A stretch of DNA of 64,000 nt from Streptosporangium pseudovulgare (GCF_014648055.1 NZ_BMQJ01000016.1:62001-126000), one strand, 5' to 3'. Positions 54,432 through 63,367 are shown, numbered from the stretch's first letter. Notes: generated by a model not told the origin, from the letters alone. Made by a program: numbers and translations.

Positions 54432-55159
54432 ACCAGGCCGCCGTCGGCCGTGAGGTTCTGGCCGGTCAGCCACGCCGCGTCCGGGCTGAGCAGCAGCGCG
54501 ACGACGGCGGCGATGTCGGCGGGCCTGCCCACCCGGCCCAGGGCCGTCATGTGCGCCACCCCGGCCACCGCCTCCGGCGGGAATCCCGCGCGCAGCATGT
54601 CGGTGTCCGTCGGACCGGGCGACACCGTGTTGACCGTGATCCCACGCTGCCCCAGTTCCCGGGAGGCGACCCGGGTGAGCTGCTCGACCGCCGCCTTGCT
54701 CGCGGCGTAGACCGACTCTCCCGGGCTGGGCCAGGCGGTGCCGACGGAGGAGACGGTCACGATGCGGCCGCCGTCGGCCATCCTGCGCGCAGCCGCCCGT
54801 ACCGCGAAGAACGCACCGCGCCCGTTGACCGCCATCACCCGCTCGAACACCTCCGGAGTGAGCTCGTCGATCGGCGTGTGGTCCATGACGCCCGCGTTGT
54901 TCACCAGCGCCGACAGCGGACCCGCGGACCTGGCGGCGAACACCTCGTCCGCCGCGGCGAACAACCGCTCCACCTGGTCCGGGTCGGCCGCGTCCGCGCG
55001 CACGGCGACGGCCCGCCCGCCGCACGCCTCCTCCACCTGCCGGGCCGCCCGTTCGTCGGCGGCGTAGCTGAACACCACCGTGGCGCCGTCGTCCGTGAGC
55101 CGTTCGACCACGGCCCGTCCGATCCCGCGTGACCCGCCCGTCACCACTGCCGCATGCAT
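54428..55159 (-). CDS. SDR-family oxidoreductase
   Basis: A 243-residue classical SDR: GGSRGIG near residue 8, NNAG, catalytic Ser in VTVSSVGTAWPS, YAASKAA for Tyr/Lys, and C-terminal LTGQNLTADGGL. ATG 55159 was chosen (GGGA SD) over an upstream in-frame start. Substrate unknown. It is divergent from the WYL regulator, across an inverted repeat, and coupled to the IHF-like gene. Confidence 0.92.
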   Translation of the reverse strand: MHAAVVTGGSRGIGRAVVERLTDDGATVVFSYAADERAARQVEEACGGRAVAVRADAADPDQVERLFAAADEVFAARSAGPLSALVNNAGVMDHTPIDELTPEVFERVMAVNGRGAFFAVRAAARRMADGGRIVTVSSVGTAWPSPGESVYAASKAAVEQLTRVASRELGQRGITVNTVSPGPTDTDMLRAGFPPEAVAGVAHMTALGRVGRPADIAAVVALLLSPDAAWLTGQNLTADGGLV

Positions 55160-55198
55160 GGATGTCCCTTTCCCTAGGAGGTGCCTCACCATGGCAGG

Positions 55199-55225
55199 CG
55201 TCGCGGAAGCAGAGCTTCCGCGACG
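55199..55225. promoter_or_regulatory. 11-bp perfect inverted repeat between SDR and WYL genes
   Basis: CGTCGCGGAAG (55199-55209) and CTTCCGCGACG (55215-55225) around CAGAG. Its place in the divergent promoter region, 18 bp before the WYL start, fits an operator; a transcript hairpin is the alternative. Confidence 0.7.
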
Positions 55226-55243
55226 TGGGGGAAGCTGGATGCC

Positions 55244-56332
55244 ATGACCACGAGAGATCCCGCGGGGCGGTTGCTGCGGCTGCTGTCACTGCTGCAGTCC
55301 CGCACCGACTGGCCGGGACCGGAGCTGGCGGACCGGCTCGGTGTCAGCACCAGGACCATCCGCTCCGACATCGAACGCCTCCGCGACCTCGGGTACCCGG
55401 TGTCGGCCGTCTCCGGTACGGCGGGCGGTTACCGGCTGGGCCCCGGCGCCCGGCTGCCGCCTCTGCTGCTCGACGACGAGGAGGCCGTCGCGGTGGCGAT
55501 CGGCCTGCGTACGGCGGCGGCCCAGGCGGTGGACGGCATCGAGGAGACGTCACTGCGCGCGCTGGCCAAGCTCGAACTGGTGCTGCCGGCCCGGCTGCGT
55601 CCCCGCGTGGCCGCGCTGGCGGCCTCCACGGTACCGATGCCCGGAAATCATCCGGCGGTGGACGTCGGCGTGCTGGCCACGCTGGCCGCGGCCTGCCGGG
55701 ACCGGCGGCGGGTGCGGTTCGACTACCGAGACCATGACGGGAACGCCACCGTGCGGGACGCCGAGCCGTACCGGCTCGTGCCGACCGGGCGGCGCTGGTA
55801 CCTGGTGGCGTGGGACGTCGACCGCGACGACTGGCGGACGTTCCGCATCGACCGGCTCACGCCGCGCACGCCCCTGGGGCCGGTCTTCCCCGGCCGGTGG
55901 CTGCCGCCGGAAGACGCGATCGACGTCGTGACCAGGGGAGTGGCCTCGACACTGGGCCCCTGCCGCACGGTCGCGACGGTGCACGCCCCGGCCTCGGCCG
56001 TCAGCGAGCGGGTGCCGCCGGTGGCCAGGGTCGAACATCTCGACGACGAACGGTGCCTCCTGCACATCGGCGCCGCCACTCCGCTGACGCTGGCCGTCTA
56101 TCTCGCCGCACTCGGCCTGCCGTTCACCGTGGACGGGCCGGCCGCGTTGCTGGAGGCGCTGCGGCAGGTGTCGCGGCACTGCGCCGACGCCGTGAGCGGG
56201 GCGGTACGGCGTCGGCCGGCACGACCGGCTCACCTTCGGGATCACCGGAAGGACCGCGAGAGGGACGGCGGGAAGGAGCGCCGGAGGGAACGCGAGGAGG
56301 AGCGCGGCACGTGTCCTCCGGGCACGACATGA
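55244..56332 (+). CDS. WYL-domain transcriptional regulator
   Basis: A 362-residue DeoR-HTH/WYL protein, homologous to the one at 49.8 kb. HTH LLRLLSLLQSRTDWPGPELADRLGVSTRTIRSDIERLRDLGYPVSAVSGTAGGYRLG, WYL motif GRRWYLVAWDVDRDDWRTFRIDRL, WCX part to about 330, then a very Arg/Glu/Asp-rich tail of about 35 residues. ATG 55244 begins just before the HTH; an in-frame ATG 63 bp upstream would span the inverted repeat. The MFS gene overlaps its 3' end. Confidence 0.9.
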   Translation: MTTRDPAGRLLRLLSLLQSRTDWPGPELADRLGVSTRTIRSDIERLRDLGYPVSAVSGTAGGYRLGPGARLPPLLLDDEEAVAVAIGLRTAAAQAVDGIEETSLRALAKLELVLPARLRPRVAALAASTVPMPGNHPAVDVGVLATLAAACRDRRRVRFDYRDHDGNATVRDAEPYRLVPTGRRWYLVAWDVDRDDWRTFRIDRLTPRTPLGPVFPGRWLPPEDAIDVVTRGVASTLGPCRTVATVHAPASAVSERVPPVARVEHLDDERCLLHIGAATPLTLAVYLAALGLPFTVDGPAALLEALRQVSRHCADAVSGAVRRRPARPAHLRDHRKDRERDGGKERRREREEERGTCPPGTT

Positions 56333-57552
56333 GCGGGGCCGCCCGCGCCGCCGTCCCGGCCGGTGACGACGGCCGGTCCCGCCTCTCCCACGGCCGGCGC
56401 ATCGTGGCGGCGCTGGCCGTCACCCAGACCATCGGCTACGGCGCGCTCTACTACGCCTTCTCGGTCTTCCTCATCCCGATGACCGCCGACCTGCACGCCA
56501 CCGGCCCGCAGGTGGCCGCCGCGTTCACGCTGGCGGTGCTGACCACCGCGGCGTGCGCGCCGCTGGTCGGCCGGTTGCTGGACGCCCACGGCGGCCGGGT
56601 GCCGATGAGCGCCGGGTCGGTGCTGGCCACACTCGCCCTCCTGGCGTGGTCCCAGGTGAGCAGTCTGCCCCAGCTGTACGGGGTGCTCGCCGCGATCGGC
56701 GTCGCCTCGGCGCTGGTGCTCTACGAGCCGGCCTTCGCCGTCATCGTCGCCTGGTTCGACGGGCCCGAGGCCGGTCGGCGGGCGAACGCGCTGCTGGCGG
56801 TGACCATCGTGGCCGGATTCGCCTCCTCGATCTTCCTTCCCCTGAGCGGGATGCTGGTCCAGCGTTACGGCTGGCGCATGGCCCTGGTCGTCCTCGCCGT
56901 CATCTACGGTGCCTGCGCCGTGCCGCTGCACGCCCTGGTGCTGCGGCGCCGGCACACCGCCGCGGTCAAGCCCGCCCGGCGAGGCGAACCGGTGCGGGCC
57001 GTGGCGCGGACACGGCCGTTCCGGCTGCTGGTCCTGGCGTTCACCGCGCACAGCGGCGCGGTGGCCACCATCGCCGTGCTGCTCGTCACCTACCTGATCC
57101 GCCTCGGGCATCCCCCCGCCTTCGCCGCCACCGTCGCCGGCCTGCTGGGGGTGCTGTCGGTGACGGGGCGCCTGGTCACCACGACGTTGCGCCGCCGCTG
57201 GCCGGCCGCGCCGGTGGCGGCGGCGGTGTTCGTGCTGCAGGGCGCGGGGGCGGCGCTGCTGCCGCTGGCCGGGCGCACCCCGGCCGGGGCGATCGGCTGC
57301 GTGCTGGCCTTCGGGGCCGGGTTCGGGGTGGGCACCATCACCCTGCCGCACCTGCTGGCCGAACGTTACGGCACCGCCGCCTACGCCGGCCTGTCGGGCC
57401 GCGTCGCGCTGTTCTCGGTCGCGAACAGGGCCGCCGCCCCGCTGGGCGCGATCGCCCTGGCCCAGGTCGCCGGCTACGGCACCGTGATGGCCGTGGTCGC
57501 CGGTGCGTGCGCGCTCGCCGCGGGCGCGCTGCTCGCCTACCATCGCGCGTGA
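56311..57552 (+). CDS. MFS transporter (12 helices)
   Basis: A 413-residue protein with about 12 membrane helices: RRIVAALAVTQTIGYGALYYAFSVFLIPMTADL, motif A-like GRLLDAHGGRVPMSAG and LTLPHLLAERYGTAAYAGLSGRVALFSVANRAAAPLGAI. It resembles the oxalate/formate-antiporter-like and general MFS exporters; the substrate cannot be told. GTG 56311 with SD GAGGAGG was chosen; ATG 56329 overlaps the WYL stop as an alternative. Confidence 0.88.
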   Translation: MSSGHDMSGAARAAVPAGDDGRSRLSHGRRIVAALAVTQTIGYGALYYAFSVFLIPMTADLHATGPQVAAAFTLAVLTTAACAPLVGRLLDAHGGRVPMSAGSVLATLALLAWSQVSSLPQLYGVLAAIGVASALVLYEPAFAVIVAWFDGPEAGRRANALLAVTIVAGFASSIFLPLSGMLVQRYGWRMALVVLAVIYGACAVPLHALVLRRRHTAAVKPARRGEPVRAVARTRPFRLLVLAFTAHSGAVATIAVLLVTYLIRLGHPPAFAATVAGLLGVLSVTGRLVTTTLRRRWPAAPVAAAVFVLQGAGAALLPLAGRTPAGAIGCVLAFGAGFGVGTITLPHLLAERYGTAAYAGLSGRVALFSVANRAAAPLGAIALAQVAGYGTVMAVVAGACALAAGALLAYHRA

Positions 57553-57627
57553 CCGGGCCGCATCGGGCCCGCACCCGCCACCGGCCGAGCCGACGCCGGG
57601 TCGACGGGTGCTGAGGGCCGCCGCGGA

Positions 57628-58263
57628 TCAGCGCCCGGCGGCGGGCGCCCGGTGGTGGTCCAGGCAGTCCTGGTAGGAGGGCAGCAGGCCGCGCTCCAGC
57701 GCCTCCCGCAGGGTCGGCGCCGCCGCGTCCCCCGGCGACAGGATCGGCGGCTCCGGCGTCCGGAACGGCAGCCCGATCTCCGGGTCGAGCGGGTTCACCG
57801 TGATCACGTCCTGCGGGCGGTAGGTCTCCGAGCACTGGTACTGCACGCAGGTGTCGTCCTCCAGCGCCAGGAACGCGTGGCCCAGTCCCTCGGCGAGGTA
57901 GACGCAGGCCCGGCTGCGGTGGTCGAGCACGGTCACCTCGTACCGGCCGAAGGTGGGGGAGCCGGCCCGCAGGTCGACCACCGCGTCGAGCACCGCGCCG
58001 CGCACGCACGTCACGAGCTTCGCCAGCCCCGGCGGGACCACCGCGCCGTGGACGCCGCGCAGCACCCCGCGGCGCGACACCGAGAAGTTGGTCTGCACCA
58101 CCTTCGGAGGGTAGCCCAGCGCCTCGGCCAGGACGTCCTCCCGGTAGGCCTCGTAGAACGTGCCGCGCTCGTCGTCGAACCTCTCGGCCGTGACCAGGAA
58201 CGCCCCGGGTACGGCCATCTGCCGGACATGCATGCTGCGGGTGTGAACGTCGCGAACAGCCAT
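57628..58263 (-). CDS. dTDP-4-dehydro-6-deoxysugar 3,5-(or 5-)epimerase, RmlC family
   Basis: A 211-residue cupin-fold epimerase. VVQTNFSVSRRGVLRGVHG contains the catalytic His72 (RmlC His63 equivalent). AKLVTCVRGAVLDAVVDLRAGSPTFG and EGLGHAFLALEDD are the other conserved blocks, and Tyr in YQCSETYRPQD may be the second catalytic residue. This would convert a D- to an L-configured 4-ketohexose. ATG 58263 lacks a clear SD; ATG 58233 is possible. It is divergent from the 2,3-dehydratase gene across a SARP-type box. Confidence 0.88.
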   Translation of the reverse strand: MAVRDVHTRSMHVRQMAVPGAFLVTAERFDDERGTFYEAYREDVLAEALGYPPKVVQTNFSVSRRGVLRGVHGAVVPPGLAKLVTCVRGAVLDAVVDLRAGSPTFGRYEVTVLDHRSRACVYLAEGLGHAFLALEDDTCVQYQCSETYRPQDVITVNPLDPEIGLPFRTPEPPILSPGDAAAPTLREALERGLLPSYQDCLDHHRAPAAGR

Positions 58264-58285
58264 GGCGGCAGGTTAGGAGGGCGTG

Positions 58286-58314
58286 CTCGAAGCCGGTTCG
58301 AGTACCGGTCGGAG
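58286..58314. promoter_or_regulatory. SARP-type box C in the divergent sugar promoter region
   Basis: CTCGAAG (58286), TTCGAGT (58297) and GTCGGAG (58308) are spaced exactly 11 bp. The middle heptamer equals the first heptamer of box B. The first two also form an inverted repeat (CTCGAA/TTCGAG). It lies between the 3,5-epimerase and 2,3-dehydratase genes. Confidence 0.6.
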
Positions 58315-58360
58315 CCGCGCGGAGCCGCGCGGAGCCGCTCGGGGCCGCTCGGGGCCGGGC
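58311..58360. repeat. Five tandem 10-bp repeats next to SARP box C
   Basis: Units at 58311, 58321, 58331, 58341 and 58351. The first two are identical (GGAGCCGCGC) and the rest differ by one to three bases. The 10-bp period keeps the units on nearly the same helix face. A short CCGGGC/GCCCGG hairpin follows. Confidence 0.85.
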
Positions 58361-58523
58361 GGCGGCCCGGCGGGGTTCGCGGCGGTCTCCGGGTGACATC
58401 CGCCGGCCCCGGACGGTACCGGCCCGCGCGCCGCGGCTCTGATGGATCCGCGAGCGGTTCTCGACCGGGTGCGCCGACGCTTGGGGCGTCGCCCTGTTCG
58501 CCACCGTCAGGATGGGAACGTCC

Positions 58524-59981
58524 ATGAGCAACGCCACCTTGACCCGGCACCCCGCCCAGCCCGCCGCGGTCGGCGGCCTCGACCTCGCCCGCCGGTTCGC
58601 CCGGTCGGCGCGCGTGACCGACAGCTGGGTCTCCTCCAACGACCACCTCGACGCGTGGCTGGCCGAGCAGCACCGGGCCAACCGCTTCTCGGTGGCCCCG
58701 ATCCCGTTCTCCGGACTGCGCGGCTGGCGTTTCCGGCCCGGCACCGGCAACCTGACGCACGACAGCGGCCGGTTCTTCAGCATCGAGGGCCTGCACGTGC
58801 GCACCGACTTCGAAGGCGGCGGCGACTGGTCCCAGCCGATCATCAACCAGCCGGAGATCGGCATCCTCGGTCTCCTGGTCAAGGAGTTCGACGGTGTCCC
58901 GCACTTCCTCATGCAGGCCAAGATGGAGCCGGGCAACGTCAACACCATCCAGCTGTCGCCCACGGTGCAGGCCACCCGCAGCAACTACACCGGCGTGCAC
59001 GGCGGCCGGCCGATCGACTACCTGGAGTTCTTCACCGACCGCTCCCGCGCCGCCGTGCTCGTCGACGTGCTGCAGTCCGAGCAGGGGTCGTGGTTCCTGC
59101 GCAAGCGCAACCGCAACATGGTGGTGGAGACGACCGGTGATGTGCCCGAGCACCCTGACTTCCGCTGGCTGACGCTGGGGCAGATCCACCGGCTGCTCCG
59201 CCGGGACAATGTGATCAACATGGACGCGCGGACGGTCCTGTCGTGCATTCCGCGGCTTCCGGACGGCGACGGCGACGGGATCGGGGACGACCCGGACCAC
59301 TATCGGGCGGCGCTGCGCGCGTCGCTGTCGCCGTCGGTGTGGGCGCTGCACACCGACGCCCACATCCTGCACTGGCTCACCGACCTCAAGTCCCGCCACG
59401 AGCTGGTCCAGCGGCAGGACGGGCTCGACACCGTCAAGGGCTGGCACCGGGACGACCACCAGATCGCCCACGAGAGCGGCCGGTACTTCAGGGTGATCGC
59501 CACCGAGGTGCACGCCGGCAACCGGGAGGTTCCCGCCTGGACCCAGCCGCTGGTCCAGCCGGTCGAGCGGGGCGTCAACGCGTTCCTCACCCGGCCGATC
59601 GGCGGCGTGACGCACCTGCTGGTCCACGCCCGGGCCGAGGCCGGGTCGCGCGACGTGGTGGAGCTGGCCCCCACCGTCCAGCTCCAGCCGGGCAACTACG
59701 CCGGGCTGCCGCCCGAGCGCGTCCCCCGCTACCGCGAGGAGGCGCTGCGGCCTGACCCCGCCCGGCTGCGTTACGACACCGTGCAGTCGGAGGAGGGCGG
59801 CCGGTTCTACCACGCCGAGAACCGCAGCATGATCATCGATGTCGGGGAGGGCTTCCCGCTGGAGACGCCGCCGGAGTTCTGCTGGATGACCCCGCGGCAG
59901 GTGAGCGCGCTGCTGCGGCACAGCTACTACGTCAGCATCCAGGCGCGCAGCCTCTTCGCCGGTCTGTTGTCGCTGGCGTGA
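58524..59981 (+). CDS. NDP-4-keto-6-deoxyhexose 2,3-dehydratase (EvaA/SpnO/UrdS-like)
   Basis: A 485-residue protein built of two homologous halves, as in this family. Each half has a W(R/H)..(G)..LTHDSGRFF- or IAHESGRYF-type block followed by QPIINQPEIGILGLLVK or QPLVQPVERGVNAFLT, an AKMEPGNVNTIQLSPTVQ / ARAEAGSRDVVELAPTVQ block and a late N(R)xM element. The enzyme removes the C-2 hydroxyl, giving a 3,4-diketo intermediate reduced by the next gene product. ATG 58524 was chosen for a GGGA SD; ATG 58512 is in frame. The stop overlaps the ketoreductase start. Confidence 0.94.
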   Translation: MSNATLTRHPAQPAAVGGLDLARRFARSARVTDSWVSSNDHLDAWLAEQHRANRFSVAPIPFSGLRGWRFRPGTGNLTHDSGRFFSIEGLHVRTDFEGGGDWSQPIINQPEIGILGLLVKEFDGVPHFLMQAKMEPGNVNTIQLSPTVQATRSNYTGVHGGRPIDYLEFFTDRSRAAVLVDVLQSEQGSWFLRKRNRNMVVETTGDVPEHPDFRWLTLGQIHRLLRRDNVINMDARTVLSCIPRLPDGDGDGIGDDPDHYRAALRASLSPSVWALHTDAHILHWLTDLKSRHELVQRQDGLDTVKGWHRDDHQIAHESGRYFRVIATEVHAGNREVPAWTQPLVQPVERGVNAFLTRPIGGVTHLLVHARAEAGSRDVVELAPTVQLQPGNYAGLPPERVPRYREEALRPDPARLRYDTVQSEEGGRFYHAENRSMIIDVGEGFPLETPPEFCWMTPRQVSALLRHSYYVSIQARSLFAGLLSLA

Positions 59982-61105
59982 GGACCGTGGACGGCATGAG
60001 CGCCGCGGGTGACGTGTACGCCGTGACCGACGTGAACGCCGCGGGGAACCTGAGCGACGCGGGCGACATGAGCGCCACGGGCGATGTGAACGCCATGGAG
60101 GGCCTGAGCGCCATGGGCGGCGTGGACGTGGCGTCCCGGCCCGTGCGGATGGCGGTGCTCGGCGCCGCCGACATCGCCCGGCGCCGCATGCTGCCCGCCA
60201 TGACCCGGGTCGCCGGGGTGGAACCGGTCGTGGTGGCCGGCCGCCGTCCGGCCGAGACCGGACGGCTCGCCGCCGAGTTCGGCGTGGAGGCCGCCGGCGA
60301 CTACGAGACCGCGCTGCTCCGCGACGACGTCGAGGCCGTCTACCTGCCGCTGCCCAACGCCCTGCACGCCCCCTGGGCCGAGCGGGCGCTGCGGGCCGGC
60401 CGGCACGTGCTGGCGGAGAAGCCCCTCACCACCTGCGCCGCCGACACCGCCCGCCTGCAGCGGCTGGCCGACGAGCGGGGCCTGGTGCTGATGGAGGCGA
60501 TGATGTTCGTCCACCACGCCCAGCACGAGGAGGTGCGCCGGCTGCTGGACGGCGGCGCCCTCGGCACCCCGCTGGCGTTCACCGCCGCCTTCACCGTGCC
60601 GCCCCGCGACGCCGGCGACATCCGCTACCGGGCCGGCCTCGGCGGCGGCGCGCTGCTGGACACCGGCGTCTACCCGCTGCGCGCCGCCCAACACCTGCTC
60701 GGCGGCGACCTGGAGGTGCTGGGGGCGGTGCTGCGCTGCGGCGACGAGGTCGACGTGGGCGGCGCCGCCCTGCTGGTCTCCCCGCGCGGGGTGACCGCGC
60801 AGGTGGAGTTCGGCTTCGACCGGCCCTACCGCAGCTCCTACGAGATCCGCGGCAGCCGGGGCGGGCTGCTGCTGGACCGCGCCTTCACCCCGCCCGCCGA
60901 CCTGACGCCGGTGGCCCGCCGTACCGGACTCGACGGCCGGACCGGTGAGCTGCCGCTGCGGGCCGACGACCAGTTCGCCGCGCTGCTGCGGAGCTTCGCC
61001 CGGGCGGTGCGCACCGGGGAGCGCCACGGCGACGCCGCCGCGTCGCTGGCCCAGGCGCGGCTGGTCGACCGCATCCGCGAGACGGCCCGGCGGGTCCCCG
61101 CCTGA
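59978..61105 (+). CDS. NDP-hexose 3-ketoreductase, Gfo/Idh/MocA family (SpnN/UrdT-like)
   Basis: A 375-residue oxidoreductase. The Rossmann motif VLGAADIARRRML starts only at about residue 58. EKPL (about residue 147) holds the catalytic Lys and GGGALLDTGVYPL is the sugar-binding block. It reduces the C-3 ketone of the 2-deoxy intermediate. GTG 59978 overlaps the dehydratase stop. The first about 50 residues are imperfect repeats of Gly-Asp-Met/Val-Asn/Ser-Ala type and not part of the family, so either an odd extension or a downstream start (for example ATG 60148) is real. Confidence 0.92.
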   Translation: MRTVDGMSAAGDVYAVTDVNAAGNLSDAGDMSATGDVNAMEGLSAMGGVDVASRPVRMAVLGAADIARRRMLPAMTRVAGVEPVVVAGRRPAETGRLAAEFGVEAAGDYETALLRDDVEAVYLPLPNALHAPWAERALRAGRHVLAEKPLTTCAADTARLQRLADERGLVLMEAMMFVHHAQHEEVRRLLDGGALGTPLAFTAAFTVPPRDAGDIRYRAGLGGGALLDTGVYPLRAAQHLLGGDLEVLGAVLRCGDEVDVGGAALLVSPRGVTAQVEFGFDRPYRSSYEIRGSRGGLLLDRAFTPPADLTPVARRTGLDGRTGELPLRADDQFAALLRSFARAVRTGERHGDAAASLAQARLVDRIRETARRVPA

Positions 61106-61175
61106 CCGGCAGCCGGCCGTGCCTGACCGGCACCTGACCGGCACCCGACCGATATCCGACCGCAAAGGAGGCACG

Positions 61176-62114
61176 GTGCGCGCTCACCACGACCCGGAGA
61201 AACGAGTCGTCGTCCTGGGGGGAACCGGCTTCGTGGGCCGGCACGTCCACGCCGCCTTCGCCGCCGCCGGCTGGGAGGCGCTCACCGTCGGCCGCACCGC
61301 CGCGGCCGACGTCGCGCTCGACCTCACCGCCGCCCCGCCGCGCGCCCTGGCCGCGGCCCTCGACCGGCACCGCGCCACCGCGGTGGTCAACGCGGCCGGT
61401 GACTACTGGGGCCTGGGCGAGGAGCGGATGCGCCACTCCTTCGTCACCGTGACCGAGCGGGTGCTGGCCGCCGCGGACCTCGCCGCACGGCGGCCGCGGC
61501 TGGTGCAGCTCGGCACCGTCCTGGAGTACGGCCCGCTGCCCGAGGGCAGGCCGCTGACCGAGGACGCCCCGATCGACCCGGTCGGCGGTTACGGCCGCAC
61601 CAAGTACGCCGCCACCCGCGCGGTCCTCGACGCGGACGCCGACGCGGTGGTGCTGCGGGTGACCAACTCCGTCGGCCCCGGGGCCCATCCCTCCAGCCTG
61701 CTGGGCAAGGTGGGCCACGCGCTGCTGGACGCCGTACGGCGGGGCCGGTCCGCGACGCTGGAGCTGGCGCCGCTGCGGGCGGTGCGCGACTACCTGGACG
61801 TGCGCGACCTGGCCGAGGCCGTCGTGGCCGCGGCCGGCGCCGACGCGAGCGGCCGGGTCGTCAACATCGGGACCGGCCGGGCCGTGCCGATCAGACGGCT
61901 GGTGGGCGACCTGATCGAGGTCAGCGGGGTCCGCGCCGAGATCGTCGAGCGTGAGCCCGCCTCGGCGGCGCAGGTCTCGCCCGGGGCGATCGCCGAATGG
62001 CTCCAGGTCGATCCCGCGACGGCGCGGCGGGTGCTGGGCTGGACGGCCCGGCGGACGCTGCGGGACGCGCTCGACGACTTCTGGAAGGACCTGCTCGACG
62101 GCGCGCGGCGGTGA
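61176..62114 (+). CDS. NDP-hexose 4-ketoreductase, extended SDR
   Basis: A 312-residue NAD-dependent epimerase/dehydratase-fold enzyme with GGTGFVG near residue 15, LVQLGTVLEYGPLPEGRPLTE, YGRTK for Tyr/Lys and RDYLDVRDLAEAV. It is homologous to the protein at 16953-17933. In rhodinose-type pathways such an enzyme reduces the 4-ketone last. GTG 61176 has excellent SD AAAGGAGG. It is the last gene of the sugar operon, before a strong hairpin. Confidence 0.88.
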   Translation: MRAHHDPEKRVVVLGGTGFVGRHVHAAFAAAGWEALTVGRTAAADVALDLTAAPPRALAAALDRHRATAVVNAAGDYWGLGEERMRHSFVTVTERVLAAADLAARRPRLVQLGTVLEYGPLPEGRPLTEDAPIDPVGGYGRTKYAATRAVLDADADAVVLRVTNSVGPGAHPSSLLGKVGHALLDAVRRGRSATLELAPLRAVRDYLDVRDLAEAVVAAAGADASGRVVNIGTGRAVPIRRLVGDLIEVSGVRAEIVEREPASAAQVSPGAIAEWLQVDPATARRVLGWTARRTLRDALDDFWKDLLDGARR

Positions 62115-62153
62115 GCCGGCTGGGGAAAGACCCGCTCGACGGAGGCGGACGGT

Positions 62154-62200
62154 CTGCCGGCCGCGAAGCTCTCGGGTGCCCGGGAGTTCGCGGCCGGCAG
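62154..62200 (+). terminator. Long hairpin terminator after the sugar operon
   Basis: Perfect 14-bp arms (62154-62167, 62187-62200) plus an inner 8-bp stem after a one-base bulge, giving a rod of about 22 bp. It lies between the 4-ketoreductase stop and the convergent epoxide hydrolase. Confidence 0.88.
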
Positions 62201-62240
62201 CGTCCCCCGGTGTCCTCCGGTGTCCTCCGGTGTTCTCCGG
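62201..62240. repeat. Four tandem 10-bp repeats after the sugar terminator
   Basis: Units at 62201, 62211, 62221 and 62231. The second and third are identical (TGTCCTCCGG) and the others differ by one to three bases. Same 10-bp period as the array at 58311 on the other side of the sugar operon. Confidence 0.85.
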
Positions 62241-62260
62241 TGGGTGACGACCCGGTGGCC

Positions 62261-63367
62261 CTACCCGATGCGGGTGAGGAAGAAGTCCCGGACGTCCTCG
62301 GCGAGCAGCTCCGGCACCTCCATCGCGGCGAAGTGGCCGCCGCGCTCGAACTCCGACCAGTGCCTGATGTCGTACAGCCGCTCGGCCAGCGGCCGCACCG
62401 ACTGTGTGATGTCGTGCGCGAACACCGCCACGCCGACCGGCACCGGGCACGGCTCGGTCCCCCGCGGGGCGTCGTGGTGCAGCCGCGCCGAGGAGGCCGC
62501 GGTGGCGGTCAGCCAGTACAGCGAGACGTCGGTGAGCATCCGATCGTCACCGATGTGCGAGCGGGGGTCGGTCCAGTGCGCGAAGCGCTCGGCGATCCAG
62601 ACCAGCTGGCCGACCGGCGAGTCGGTCAGCGCGTAGCCGATGGTCTGTGGGGTGAGGGCCTGCAGGGCCTGGTACGGCGGGCGGTTCGCCATCAGCCGCC
62701 TGACCTTGTCCAGCCGGGCCTCGTCCGCCTCGGACAGTTCGAGGCCGGCGTCCGGGACCGGCCGGGTCGGGAGGTAGTTGACGTGCACCCCGACGACCCG
62801 CTCGGGTGCCACCGCGCCGAGCGCCAGGGAGATGCCCGCGCCGAAGTCGCCGCCCTGCGCGCCGTAGCGCTCGTACCCGAGACGGCGCATCAGCTCGGCC
62901 CAGGCCCGCGCGACCCGGACGATGTCCCAGCCGCGCTCATGGGTCGGCCCGGAGAAGCCGTAGCCCGGGATGGACGGGATCACCAGATGGAACTCGCGCG
63001 ACAGCGGCTCGATGACGTCGAGGAACTCCAGGAACGAGCCGGGCCAGCCGTGGGTGAGGATCAGCGCGAGCGCGTCCGGCTTCGCGGACCGGACGTGGAC
63101 GAAGTGGATGTTCTGCCCCTCGATCTCGGTGGTGAAGTGCGGGAGCTCGTTGAGCCGGGCCTCGTGCTCGCGCCAGTCGTACCCGGTCTGCCAGTGTTCG
63201 GCGAGCTCCTTGAGCCGCGCCAGCGGGAAGCCGTAGTCCCACCCGGCGTCGGCGACCTCGTTGGGCCAGCGGGTGCGGGCGAGCCGGTCGGCCAGGTCGT
63301 CGAGGTCAGCCTGGGGGATGTCGATGCGGAACGGCCTGATCATGGCCTCGGTCGCGGAGGGGTTCAT
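62261..63367 (-). CDS. Epoxide hydrolase (EHN-domain alpha/beta hydrolase)
   Basis: A 368-residue enzyme with N-terminal epoxide-hydrolase domain ([41 protein letters not shown]) and hydrolase core. Oxyanion loop LTHGWPGS, nucleophile Asp in [10 protein letters not shown], Tyr in the lid region and His in [14 protein letters not shown] are visible. It opens epoxides with water. ATG 63367 was chosen over an upstream start. It is divergent from the MarR gene. Confidence 0.93.
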   Translation of the reverse strand: MNPSATEAMIRPFRIDIPQADLDDLADRLARTRWPNEVADAGWDYGFPLARLKELAEHWQTGYDWREHEARLNELPHFTTEIEGQNIHFVHVRSAKPDALALILTHGWPGSFLEFLDVIEPLSREFHLVIPSIPGYGFSGPTHERGWDIVRVARAWAELMRRLGYERYGAQGGDFGAGISLALGAVAPERVVGVHVNYLPTRPVPDAGLELSEADEARLDKVRRLMANRPPYQALQALTPQTIGYALTDSPVGQLVWIAERFAHWTDPRSHIGDDRMLTDVSLYWLTATAASSARLHHDAPRGTEPCPVPVGVAVFAHDITQSVRPLAERLYDIRHWSEFERGGHFAAMEVPELLAEDVRDFFLTRIG

